Positions 1 through 7,956 of a DNA stretch of 48,298 nt are shown in pieces. The notes beneath the pieces were generated by a model. The model had not been told where the DNA came from, searched no databases, and worked only from the letters and a program-made list of their open reading frames with translations. This stretch comes from Prevotellaceae bacterium UBA4301 (GTDB taxonomy: Bacteria; Bacteroidota; Bacteroidia; Bacteroidales; Bacteroidaceae). The stretch is taken from contig DGUV01000037.1 in assembly GCA_002395775.1 (NCBI GenBank), positions 1 to 48,298 on the forward strand. Reading direction: 5' to 3'. The stretch's first letter is position 1, and the number at the start of each line of letters is the position of its first letter. The position numbers and the translations under genes were made by a program.

Positions 1-287
<287 letters not shown>

Positions 288-492
288 ACTATCTTATTCT
301 TTTCTTTGTTCTGACGAAAATGCAAAAGACATACCATAAAGCATCCCGGCATCTTATCGGATTCACTTCCTGTATTCATATCAGAATCGACGGTTCGATT
401 CTCATTTCTTGTACTACTTCTTGTCTATGTAAATCTATCAAAGAACTCCTTCTTTTTTGCTCCCGAGGGGCCTTACCTCTCGTTTGCGGATG
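288..492 (-). promoter_or_regulatory. rRNA leader with boxA-like site and hairpin
   Basis: This is the transcribed spacer between the rRNA promoter and the 16S 5' end, about 200 bases long. Read on the minus strand it holds AGTTCTTTGATAGATTT (431-447), which resembles the boxA antitermination signal of rRNA leaders, and a perfect 7-bp hairpin GAATCGA/TCGATTC (384-390 with 395-401). No convincing coding sequence is present. The plus-strand ORF across it is a chance reading of leader and rRNA. Confidence 0.6.
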
Positions 493-523
493 CAAAGGTA
501 CGGCAACTTTTTGAACTGACAAA
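493..523 (-). promoter_or_regulatory. rRNA operon promoter
   Basis: On the minus strand TTTG (520-523) is followed after exactly 19 bases by TACCTTTG (493-500). This is the Bacteroidota -33/-7 consensus. It sits about 200 bases before 16S and points toward it. Transcription should start a few bases past 493. Confidence 0.8.
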
Positions 524-570
524 ACATTTTGAGAGTTTTTTTTAAAATATCTTCATTTTTCTTCTCAACG

Positions 571-602
571 TTTGCTCATACCGACGGCTTGTCGTACCTT
601 TG
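571..602 (+). promoter_or_regulatory. sppA operon promoter
   Basis: TTTG (571-574), 20 bases, then TACCTTTG (595-602) matches the Bacteroidota promoter consensus. It lies about 50 bases before the sppA ATG and is divergent from the rRNA promoter. The leader after it is rich in alternating T and A. Confidence 0.7.
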
Positions 603-654
603 TTTATATAATAATAATGTATATATATATTAACACCATCAACTACTTAAACTC

Positions 655-2436
655 ATGAAATCATTTATCAAGTACACTTTGGCTAGTTTGCTGGCCTTGG
701 TTCTATTTACGATTGTGACGATGGTCATTGGAATCGTATCACTCGCAGGCATGATGGCCACCGACAGCATGACCGCCCCCGTAAAGGAAAAGACCATCCT
801 CCGCATCAACCTGGGTGGCGAACTGGCTGAGCAAAACCAAGAGACTCCATTCATGTCCCTCACAAGTGGCACAAAAAACACTGTTCCCGGACTGCAGACT
901 CTGACCGAGGCCATAGCCAAGGCCAAAGAGAACAAGAACATCAAAGGCATCTACCTTGAGAATGCTACCCTGGCTGGAACTCCGGCAACCGTGCAAGAAC
1001 TGCGCCAGGCTCTGATTGACTTTAAAAAAAGCGGGAAGTTCATTGTAGCATATAGCGACAATTATTCGCAATCGGGCTACTACATCAGCTCTGTAGCCGA
1101 CCGAATCATGCTCAACCCCGAAGGTATGGTTGACTGGCATGGTTTGGCATCAGAACCCATGTTTTTCAAGGATGCAATGGCCAAGCTGGGCGTGAAGATG
1201 CAGGTATTCAAGGTGGGCACATTCAAGAGTGCCGTTGAGCCCTTCATCAACACTGCCATGAGTGATGCCAATCGCGAGCAGGTGAGCAGCTACCTGACCA
1301 GCATCTGGAACGGGATGCTGAAGGACGTGTCGGCCTCACGCAAGATTTCGGTTGACCAGCTCAATGCAATGGCCGACGAATACATTGCCCTTCACCCGGC
1401 GACCTATATGGTAGAGAAGAAGCTGGTGGACAAGCTGACCTACATCGACGAAGTAAAGGCCTACCTGAAGAAGAAAATGGAACTGAAGGACGACGAGGCC
1501 CTGCGTTTCATCAATGCAAAGGAGATGGCCAGCACCGAAGTTCCCGACTACAAGGAACAGGATGACAAGATTGCCGTTTACTATGCCGTGGGCGATATCG
1601 TGCAGACAGCAGGGGGCATCAACCCGATGAGTAGCACAGGTCCGCAGATTGTGGGCGAAAAGGTCATCGACGACCTGCGCAGCCTGCGTGAAGACGACGA
1701 TGTGAAGGCCGTGGTGCTGCGTGTGAACTCAGGTGGCGGTTCGGCTTATGCCAGTGAACAAATCTGGCGCGAAGTGGAACTGCTGAAGCAGGAGAAGCCT
1801 GTTGTGGTTTCAATGGGCGGACTGGCTGCCAGCGGTGGCTACTACATCTCGAGCGGAGCCAACCAGATTTTTGCCGAACCATCGACACTCACCGGCAGCA
1901 TTGGCATATTCGGCATGATACCCGACGCAAGCGAGCTGATAACCCAGAAGGTGGGTGTGAAGTTTGACGTGGTGAAGACCAACGCGCTGAGCGACTTTGG
2001 CACCATGTCACGCGGAATGAATGCCGAGGAAGGCCAACTGATGCAAACCATGGTGGAGCGCGGATACGAAACCTTTACAGGCCGTGTGGCCATCGGGCGC
2101 AAAATGAAGTTGGAAGACGTGAAAGCCATTGCCGAAGGCCGCGTGTGGACCGGCGAGCAAGCCAAGGAACTGGGCCTTGTGGACAAACTGGGCAATCTGG
2201 ATGCCGCCATCAAAGCTGCTGCCAAGCTGGCAAAGGTGGAGAAGTACAACCGCGTGAACTATCCCGAACCACAGCCCTGGTATCAATCATTGCTCGACAA
2301 AACGAAGTCGGGCTACATGGACGCCGAACTGCGCGCAACCTTGGGTGAATACTACACCACCTTCACCCTGTTACGCACGATGAAGCATCAGGACCGTATA
2401 CAAGCCCGCCTGCCCTTCGACCTGAACATTCATTAA
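655..2436 (+). CDS. sppA: signal peptide peptidase SppA, 67K type
   Basis: An S49-family serine protease that degrades cleaved signal peptides in the inner membrane. The 593 residues match the long, two-domain bacterial form. One N-terminal membrane anchor (about residues 8-33) precedes two tandem S49 domains. The catalytic lysine is probably K191 in FKVGTFKSAVEPF of the first half, and the nucleophile S393 in GGLAASGGYYIS of the second half. This split-lysine/serine dyad is known from E. coli SppA. It is the first gene after the promoter at 571-602, with lpxK 30 bases downstream, so they are probably co-transcribed. Confidence 0.95.
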   Translation: MKSFIKYTLASLLALVLFTIVTMVIGIVSLAGMMATDSMTAPVKEKTILRINLGGELAEQNQETPFMSLTSGTKNTVPGLQTLTEAIAKAKENKNIKGIYLENATLAGTPATVQELRQALIDFKKSGKFIVAYSDNYSQSGYYISSVADRIMLNPEGMVDWHGLASEPMFFKDAMAKLGVKMQVFKVGTFKSAVEPFINTAMSDANREQVSSYLTSIWNGMLKDVSASRKISVDQLNAMADEYIALHPATYMVEKKLVDKLTYIDEVKAYLKKKMELKDDEALRFINAKEMASTEVPDYKEQDDKIAVYYAVGDIVQTAGGINPMSSTGPQIVGEKVIDDLRSLREDDDVKAVVLRVNSGGGSAYASEQIWREVELLKQEKPVVVSMGGLAASGGYYISSGANQIFAEPSTLTGSIGIFGMIPDASELITQKVGVKFDVVKTNALSDFGTMSRGMNAEEGQLMQTMVERGYETFTGRVAIGRKMKLEDVKAIAEGRVWTGEQAKELGLVDKLGNLDAAIKAAAKLAKVEKYNRVNYPEPQPWYQSLLDKTKSGYMDAELRATLGEYYTTFTLLRTMKHQDRIQARLPFDLNIH

Positions 2437-2466
2437 TGAAGGCTTAGAGACATATAGAATAGAGAG

Positions 2467-3579
2467 ATGGAAGGAGACTTGGTGCACATCAACGAATGGC
2501 TACTGCCGCTGAGCTGGCTCTATGGTCAGGGCGTGGCCCTGCGCAATGCGCTGTTCGATATGGGCATCTTGGAGTCCCGGAGCTACAACATCCCCATCAT
2601 CAACGTCGGCAACCTCACAGTAGGCGGTACAGGAAAGACGCCTCACACGGAATACCTGATTCGTCTGCTGAGCCCGACGCTGAAAGTGGCTGTGCTGAGC
2701 CGAGGCTACAAACGTAAGACGAAAGGCTACGTCTTGGCAACGGACAGCAGCAGTGTTGAGGACATTGGCGACGAGCCCTGGCAGATGCGGCAGAAGTTTC
2801 CCGACATATACATTGCCGTTGACCGCAATCGTCGTCACGGCATTGAGCGCCTGTGTAATGATGAAGCCACAAAGGACGTCGATGTCATCCTGCTCGACGA
2901 TGCCTACCAGCATCGCTATGTGCAGCCTGGCATCAACATCCTGCTGGTGGACTATCACCGCATGGTGACCGACGACCGACTGCTGCCGGCAGGCCGTCTG
3001 CGCGAACCTAAGGAGAGCATGAGCCGGGCACACATGGTTGTCGTGACCAAGTGCCCCCATGACATCAAGCCCATGGGCTACAGCGTCATCCAGCGCCAGC
3101 TGTCCCTGATGCCCTGCCAAGGGCTCTTCTTCACCACCTTCCGATATGGGAAACTGCGTTCGCTGTTCAGCAACGACGAGCGTCCGCTCCCCACGAAGTC
3201 CAGCGCCGAACACATCATGCTCCTCACAGGCATTGCATCGCCCGAGCAGATGCGCATCGACCTGAGCCGATACTGCGACGACATCACGCCTCTCTCCTTC
3301 CCCGACCACCACTACTTCACGGCCGAAGACACGGAACTCATAAACCAGACATTTGCCCATCTTCCTCAGCCGCGCCTCATCGTCACGACCGAGAAGGATG
3401 CCTCGCGACTCCGGCAAGTCAAGGGACTGAGCCAGGAGGTCAGGGCAGCGCTGCATGTGCTGCCAGTGGAAGTGGAATTCCTGAGAAACGAACAAGACAA
3501 CTTTAACGATAAAATCACAGGCTATGTACGAAAAAATCCAAGAAACCGCATCGTGGCTAAAGGCCAGGATGCGCACTAA
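2467..3579 (+). CDS. lpxK: tetraacyldisaccharide 4'-kinase (lipid A)
   Basis: LpxK phosphorylates the 4' position of the lipid A disaccharide at the inner face of the cytoplasmic membrane. The 370-residue protein opens with a hydrophobic, membrane-associating helix (INEWLLPLSWLYG). It carries the family P-loop NVGNLTVGGTGKTPHTEYL near residue 50, followed by LDDAYQHRYV and LLPAGRLREP. The ATG at 2467 is preferred because the family commonly starts with MEG...INEWL. A GTG at 2482 preceded by AAGGAGA is a possible alternative. Its last 56 bases overlap punA in another frame. Confidence 0.93.
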   Translation: MEGDLVHINEWLLPLSWLYGQGVALRNALFDMGILESRSYNIPIINVGNLTVGGTGKTPHTEYLIRLLSPTLKVAVLSRGYKRKTKGYVLATDSSSVEDIGDEPWQMRQKFPDIYIAVDRNRRHGIERLCNDEATKDVDVILLDDAYQHRYVQPGINILLVDYHRMVTDDRLLPAGRLREPKESMSRAHMVVVTKCPHDIKPMGYSVIQRQLSLMPCQGLFFTTFRYGKLRSLFSNDERPLPTKSSAEHIMLLTGIASPEQMRIDLSRYCDDITPLSFPDHHYFTAEDTELINQTFAHLPQPRLIVTTEKDASRLRQVKGLSQEVRAALHVLPVEVEFLRNEQDNFNDKITGYVRKNPRNRIVAKGQDAH

Positions 3580-4333
3580 GCCAGAAACGGCCATTATTCT
3601 GGGCACTGGCTTGGGACGACTGACTGATGAGATAGAAATAGAGCAGACCTTCCCCTACAGCGAGATTCCCAATTTCCCCGTATCGACAGTCGAGGGACAT
3701 CGCGGTGCACTGCTCTTTGGCAAACTGGGTGGCAAGGACGTACTGGCCATGCAAGGCCGCTTCCACTTCTACGAAGGCTACCCGATGCGTGAAGTCACAT
3801 TCCCCATTCGGGTCATGTACGAACTGGGCATCAAGACTCTGTTTGTCTCTAACGCCAGTGGCGGCACCAACCCCGCGTTCAGCGTGGGCGACATCATGAT
3901 TATCACCGACCACATCAACTTCTTCCCCGAGAACCCGCTGCGTGGCCCCAACTTCCCTACGGGTCCGCGTTTCCCCGACATGCATGAGGCTTATGACAAA
4001 GCCCTCATCCAGCTGGCCGACAAGATTGCGGAAGAAGAGGGCACCCCCGTGCAGCATGGAGTCTATCTGGGCACACAAGGCCCCACCTTCGAGACCCCTG
4101 CCGAGTACCGAATGTTTGCACGCATGGGGGCAGACGCCGTGGGCATGAGCACCGTGCCCGAAGTCATCGTGGCCCGTCACTGCGGCATCAAGGTCTTCGG
4201 AGTATCCGTCATCACCGACCTTGGCGGTTTTGACAACCCCGTCGAAGTCAGTCACGAGGAAGTGCAGAAGGCCGCTGACAAGGTGCAGCCCAAGATGGCA
4301 CAAATCATGCGAGAGATGATTAAGCGCTCCTGA
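3524..4333 (+). CDS. punA: purine-nucleoside phosphorylase
   Basis: A trimeric-type (PNP/MTAP family) phosphorylase for purine salvage. It splits inosine or guanosine with phosphate into base and ribose 1-phosphate in the cytosol. The 269 residues are the normal length. Visible motifs are the phosphate-binding ILGTGLG near residue 26, EGHRGALLFGKLGG, MQGRFHFYEGYP and SNASGGTNP, and the base-binding region VIVARHCGIKVFGVSVITD. The start lies 56 bases inside lpxK, so translation of the two is probably coupled. The gene symbol follows common usage for this family. Confidence 0.93.
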   Translation: MYEKIQETASWLKARMRTKPETAIILGTGLGRLTDEIEIEQTFPYSEIPNFPVSTVEGHRGALLFGKLGGKDVLAMQGRFHFYEGYPMREVTFPIRVMYELGIKTLFVSNASGGTNPAFSVGDIMIITDHINFFPENPLRGPNFPTGPRFPDMHEAYDKALIQLADKIAEEEGTPVQHGVYLGTQGPTFETPAEYRMFARMGADAVGMSTVPEVIVARHCGIKVFGVSVITDLGGFDNPVEVSHEEVQKAADKVQPKMAQIMREMIKRS

Positions 4334-4343
4334 AAAAGAGCGT

Positions 4344-4419
4344 AATTGATAATTGATTGCCCGGCATCTGCGTAGCAGTGACGCTTGCGCAGCTTGTCGG
4401 AGTAAGAATTGATAATTGA
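4344..4419. repeat. palindromic insert flanked by 13-bp direct repeats
   Basis: Between punA and thiL the 13-mer AATTGATAATTGA occurs at 4344-4356 and again at 4407-4419. It flanks a 50-base GC-richer segment that contains CTGCG...CGCAG and GCGT...ACGC inverted repeats. The arrangement resembles a small REP- or MITE-like element inserted in an AT-rich gap, but no mobility function is visible. It runs to within 4 bases of the thiL start codon. Confidence 0.5.
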
Positions 4420-4422
4420 AAA

Positions 4423-5475
4423 TTGGAAATATCTGAACTGGGTGAGTTCGGCCTGATAAAGCGACTCACCGAAAACCTGAAACCCCAAAACAAGAGCACC
4501 CTGAAGGGTGTAGGCGACGACTGTGCAGTGCTCGACTACGGAGGCACAAATCGCATACTCGTCACCACTGACATGCTCATGGAGGGCGTACACTTCGACC
4601 TCCAATACGTCCCCCTGCGCCATCTGGGATGGAAGTCGGTCATCGTGAACCTGAGCGACATCTACGCCATGAACGGCACGCCCCGTCAGGTCACCGTAAG
4701 CCTGGCCCTGTCCAAGCGCTTCTCTGTCGAAGACATCGAAGAACTGTACGACGGCATGCGACTGGCCTGTGAAGCCCACCATGTGGACCTCGTGGGTGGC
4801 GACACCACCTCCAGCCTCACGGGACTGGCCATCAGCATCACCGCCATTGGCGAAGCCCCGGCCGAAGACGTCGTCCTGCGCTCCGGCGCCCAGCCCAACG
4901 ATTTGGTCTGCGTCTCAGGCAATCTGGGAGCCGCCTACATGGGACTGCAACTGCTGGAACGCGAAAAAGCCGTCTATCTGCAACAAGTGCGCGAAGCAGG
5001 AGACCGGCGCGACGAGGTCATGTTCCAACCCGAGTTCTCAGGCCGCGAGTATCTGCTCGAACGCCAGCTGCGCCCCGAAGCCCGTGGCGACATCATTGCC
5101 CGACTGCGTGAGGCTGGCATCCACCCCACCTCCATGATGGACATCAGCGATGGGTTGTCGAGCGAACTCATGCACATCTGCACCCAGAGCCACACCGGCT
5201 GCCGCATCTACGAAGAGCGCATCCCTCTGGACTACCAGACTGCCGTCATGGCCGAGGAACTGAACATGAACGTCACCACATGCGCCATGAACGGCGGCGA
5301 GGACTACGAACTCCTGTTCACAGTGCCCCTGACGCTCAACGACCAAGTGTCGCAACTGCAGGATGTCCGAGTCATCGGCTACATCACCAAGCCGGAACTC
5401 GGCTGCGCCCTCATCACGCGCGACGGTCAGGAGTTTCCCCTCAAAGCCCAAGGTTGGAACCCACTGAAAAGCTAA
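4423..5475 (+). CDS. thiL: thiamine-monophosphate kinase
   Basis: ThiL uses ATP to phosphorylate thiamine monophosphate to thiamine pyrophosphate, the last step of cofactor synthesis. The 350 residues contain the N-terminal GEFGLIKRL, the metal-binding GVGDDCAVLDY, TTDMLMEGVHFDL, VNLSDIYAMNGTP, VGGDTTSS and the C-terminal MDISDGLSSEL and NGGEDYELLF, all typical of the AIR-synthase-like fold. The start is a TTG. An in-frame TGA lies just upstream, and the conserved N-terminus begins at once, so no longer ORF is possible. The preceding gap is filled by the repeat at 4344-4419. Confidence 0.93.
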   Translation: MEISELGEFGLIKRLTENLKPQNKSTLKGVGDDCAVLDYGGTNRILVTTDMLMEGVHFDLQYVPLRHLGWKSVIVNLSDIYAMNGTPRQVTVSLALSKRFSVEDIEELYDGMRLACEAHHVDLVGGDTTSSLTGLAISITAIGEAPAEDVVLRSGAQPNDLVCVSGNLGAAYMGLQLLEREKAVYLQQVREAGDRRDEVMFQPEFSGREYLLERQLRPEARGDIIARLREAGIHPTSMMDISDGLSSELMHICTQSHTGCRIYEERIPLDYQTAVMAEELNMNVTTCAMNGGEDYELLFTVPLTLNDQVSQLQDVRVIGYITKPELGCALITRDGQEFPLKAQGWNPLKS

Positions 5476-5480
5476 TTACC

Positions 5481-5510
5481 ATAATACATTATACGCATGC
5501 GCGCGTGCGA
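5481..5510. repeat. TA-rich/alternating GCGCGTGCG motif
   Basis: An ATAATACATTATA block followed by the alternating purine-pyrimidine stretch CGCATGCGCGCGTGCG. Similar combinations occur at 25601, 29531 and 37225. It lies between the thiL stop and the terminator. Its role is unknown. Confidence 0.4.
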
Positions 5511-5530
5511 AAAGGAAAATATATGAGTGA

Positions 5531-5559
5531 AAAAGCCCCGCTAGTCAAGCGGGGCTTTT
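5531..5559. terminator. bidirectional intrinsic terminator
   Basis: A perfect 12-bp stem, AAAAGCCCCGCT with AGCGGGGCTTTT, and a 5-base loop. With T-runs on both strands it can end both thiL transcription (plus) and the lyase operon (minus), whose last stop codon is only 20 bases away. Confidence 0.93.
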
Positions 5560-5578
5560 AAGTTTAGGAGTGATTCGC

Positions 5579-7027
5579 TTACAGGCTGTCGCCGAAGTCC
5601 TCGCGGAACTTGGCAACGAGGTCTTCCTGCCAGTGACCGATCTCCTTCATGCGACCGAAGAAGAAGCGTAGCACCTTGGGCTCCTCCACCCAGCGCAGAC
5701 CGCCAATGAGTTCGCGATTGTCGTACATCCACTTGACGCGGTCGGCACAATACTTCACTTGGCTCAGGGTGAACACGCGACGCGGCATGGCCAAACGCTG
5801 CAGTTCCAGTTCGGCATAACGCTCTGTGCCGTCGGGTTCACGCTGTTCGCTGACAGTTCCGCGCTCCATGCCTCGGATGCCGCCTGCAATGTAGAGGGCA
5901 GCACCAACGGCTGCAGCAGGATACTGATTATGAGGCAGGTTGGGCACAATCTCTGAACAGTTGAGATGGGCACCCAGACCACCGGCGGGCTTGATGACGG
6001 GCACGCCATAGTCGTCGAGCTCCTTCACAAGATAGGCAATGAACTCGGGGCCCTGACTGATGTACTCCATGTCCAAGCTCTCGAGCAGGCCCTGTGCTGC
6101 GGCCTCAATGCTGCGCACCTCCATGCCGCCGTAGGTGAGGAATCCCTCGAACAGGGGTACGAACTCCATCATCATCTGGGTCCATTTGGGGTCGCTGGAG
6201 ATGATGAATCCTCCGCGTGAGAAACCGAGCTTGCGGGCCGAGAAATAGATGATGTCGAAGCGGCTGGCCAGAAGGTGGTAGATTTCCTTCGTGTCCATGT
6301 ACTTGCACTGGGCCTCGCGAGTCTTCATGAAATAGACGTTGTCCTGCAACAGCGAAGCGTCGAGCACACTCACTACGCCGTACTGATGGCAGATGTCGGT
6401 GACCGCGAGCATGTTTTCCAGACTGACAGGCTGTCCGCCGATGAGATTGGTGCCGGCCTCAACGCGCACGAAGGCAACCTTCTCGGGGGTGTACTCTTCG
6501 ATGCACTGACGCAGGTTGTCGAGGTTGAAGTCGCCCTTGAAGGGGTCGTCGCTCTGGGGCACAAGGCCTTTCTTGTCCACAAGTTCGATGACCTCGCCAC
6601 CCAGACGGGTGATGTGGGCCTTGGTGGTGGTGAAGTGGAAGTTCATGAGAGCCACCTTACCGGGTTTGACAAAGGTCTCGGCAAGGATGTTCTCGGCTGC
6701 ACGTCCCTGATGGGCGGGCAATACGTTATCGACACCAAACACCGTCTTGACGGCGGCCTTGGCACGGTTCCACGTCTCGCTGCCTGCATAGGAGTCGTCG
6801 GCCACCTGCATGGCTGCCACTTGCTGGTCCGACATGCCATTGACACCCGAATCGGTGATCATGTCCATGTAGATGTCGCGATTCTGCAAGAGGAAAGTAT
6901 TGTTGCCTGCTGCCTGAATAGCACGCAGACGCTCCTCGACAGGGATGAGGTTCAACTTCTGTACAACGCGCACCTTGTGCATCTCAAGGGGCACCTGATT
7001 TTCCGGCTGATAGAATTTTACTGCCAT
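5579..7027 (-). CDS. tyrosine phenol-lyase / tryptophanase family PLP enzyme
   Basis: A beta-eliminating lyase that, in its family, cleaves tyrosine or tryptophan to pyruvate, ammonia and phenol or indole. The 482 residues include HQGRAAEN (106-113), the cofactor-binding lysine K266 in YFSARKLG, and PRRVF and VLRFFFGRM near the C-terminus. TTT at 133-135 (tryptophanase has DTT) and FF in VLRFFF (tryptophanase has HF) favour tyrosine phenol-lyase. It is odd that DASLLQDN has leucine where family members carry an arginine (DATR) near the PLP 3'-oxygen, and SARK where they have SGKK or SAKK. It is the last gene of an operon with two sodium symporters. Substrate is not certain. Confidence 0.8.
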   Translation of the reverse strand: MAVKFYQPENQVPLEMHKVRVVQKLNLIPVEERLRAIQAAGNNTFLLQNRDIYMDMITDSGVNGMSDQQVAAMQVADDSYAGSETWNRAKAAVKTVFGVDNVLPAHQGRAAENILAETFVKPGKVALMNFHFTTTKAHITRLGGEVIELVDKKGLVPQSDDPFKGDFNLDNLRQCIEEYTPEKVAFVRVEAGTNLIGGQPVSLENMLAVTDICHQYGVVSVLDASLLQDNVYFMKTREAQCKYMDTKEIYHLLASRFDIIYFSARKLGFSRGGFIISSDPKWTQMMMEFVPLFEGFLTYGGMEVRSIEAAAQGLLESLDMEYISQGPEFIAYLVKELDDYGVPVIKPAGGLGAHLNCSEIVPNLPHNQYPAAAVGAALYIAGGIRGMERGTVSEQREPDGTERYAELELQRLAMPRRVFTLSQVKYCADRVKWMYDNRELIGGLRWVEEPKVLRFFFGRMKEIGHWQEDLVAKFREDFGDSL

Positions 7028-7056
7028 GTTTTTAGTTTTTGAGGTTTATGGTTTTC

Positions 7057-7956
7057 TTATTTGAATTCAAGATAAGGACGCAGACGTTCGATGTCGGCCT
7101 CGCTGAAGTCAGGCAACTGGCGCAGGTCGTCGATGCTCTGGAGGGGGCCTTTATTGTGACGATGGTCCCAGATGGAACGAGCACGATAGACGCGCAAGTA
7201 GGGATGTCTCACCAACTGAGTCTTCGTGGCATGGTTGACGTCTATCTTCCGGACTGAAGAGGAGTCGATGCTTACCCATTGGTCTATGTCCTCGGGCATG
7301 CCCTCAATCTCCTGCAACTGGCTGGACGAAACGTAGCCTCCCAACCGCTCACGATAACGCACAATCTGTCGGGCATAGTACGACCCGATGCCAGGAATCT
7401 TCTTCAGCATGGATGTGTCAGCCTGGTTCAGGGCAACGACGGTTCCTTCATTCAGTTTCACCGGATACCGAACCGTGTCTCTCGGAACCAATGGCTGCTC
7501 CTTCACCTCGACACGAGGTTTCTGCTCGTAGGAACGAGGCGCGGGCGTGACATATTGGAATTTGCGGTCGATGCGGATGTGCGGTGCAAGACGCTCCCAC
7601 AACTCGTTTGTCATGCCAGGGATGCGCTGCACGTCGGCCAGCTCGTGATAACGGCCTCCCTTCGCGCGGTACTTATAGACACCTCGCACCATGAATGGCG
7701 GAAAGCCCAGTCGGAGCAATGTCGTGGAGTCGACCGTGTTAGGGTCAAAGTCGAAGGTCTCGAATCTGCGCTCCTCCACGGCATAGTAGCGATTTGTGCG
7801 AGCCTCAGCCTTACGCTTCACGACGAGGCTTTCACGTGGTTCATCACCACTTCGCCCCATGTACGTGACAACAACCACGACAAGCACCAATATCAGGGCC
7901 GCCACAAGAACAATCAGACCCCGACGTTCGCTGGATGAAGGTTCAAAGAAAGCCAT
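7057..7956 (-). CDS. helix-hairpin-helix (ComEA-like) protein with N-terminal membrane anchor
   Basis: A 299-residue protein with a single N-terminal transmembrane segment (about residues 14-33) and then several helix-hairpin-helix units, e.g. LRLGFPPFMVRGVYKYRAKGG, LKKIPGIGSYYARQIVRYRE and LRQLPDFSEADIERLRPYLE. These are the DNA-binding folds of ComEA and related proteins. The start at 7956 is chosen because its ATG overlaps the TAA of the upstream transporter (TAATG) and gives a normal anchor. A longer reading to 8013 lies inside the transporter. A role in DNA uptake or envelope-bound DNA handling is plausible, but its place in this operon is unexplained. Confidence 0.85.
   Translation of the reverse strand: MAFFEPSSSERRGLIVLVAALILVLVVVVVTYMGRSGDEPRESLVVKRKAEARTNRYYAVEERRFETFDFDPNTVDSTTLLRLGFPPFMVRGVYKYRAKGGRYHELADVQRIPGMTNELWERLAPHIRIDRKFQYVTPAPRSYEQKPRVEVKEQPLVPRDTVRYPVKLNEGTVVALNQADTSMLKKIPGIGSYYARQIVRYRERLGGYVSSSQLQEIEGMPEDIDQWVSIDSSSVRKIDVNHATKTQLVRHPYLRVYRARSIWDHRHNKGPLQSIDDLRQLPDFSEADIERLRPYLEFK

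Noticed and set aside
5560..5578. Tryptophanase-type leader peptide and attenuator near the lyase
   Set aside because: The lyase lies at the end of an operon and has no tryptophan-rich short ORF before it. Its upstream gap is only 29 bases.
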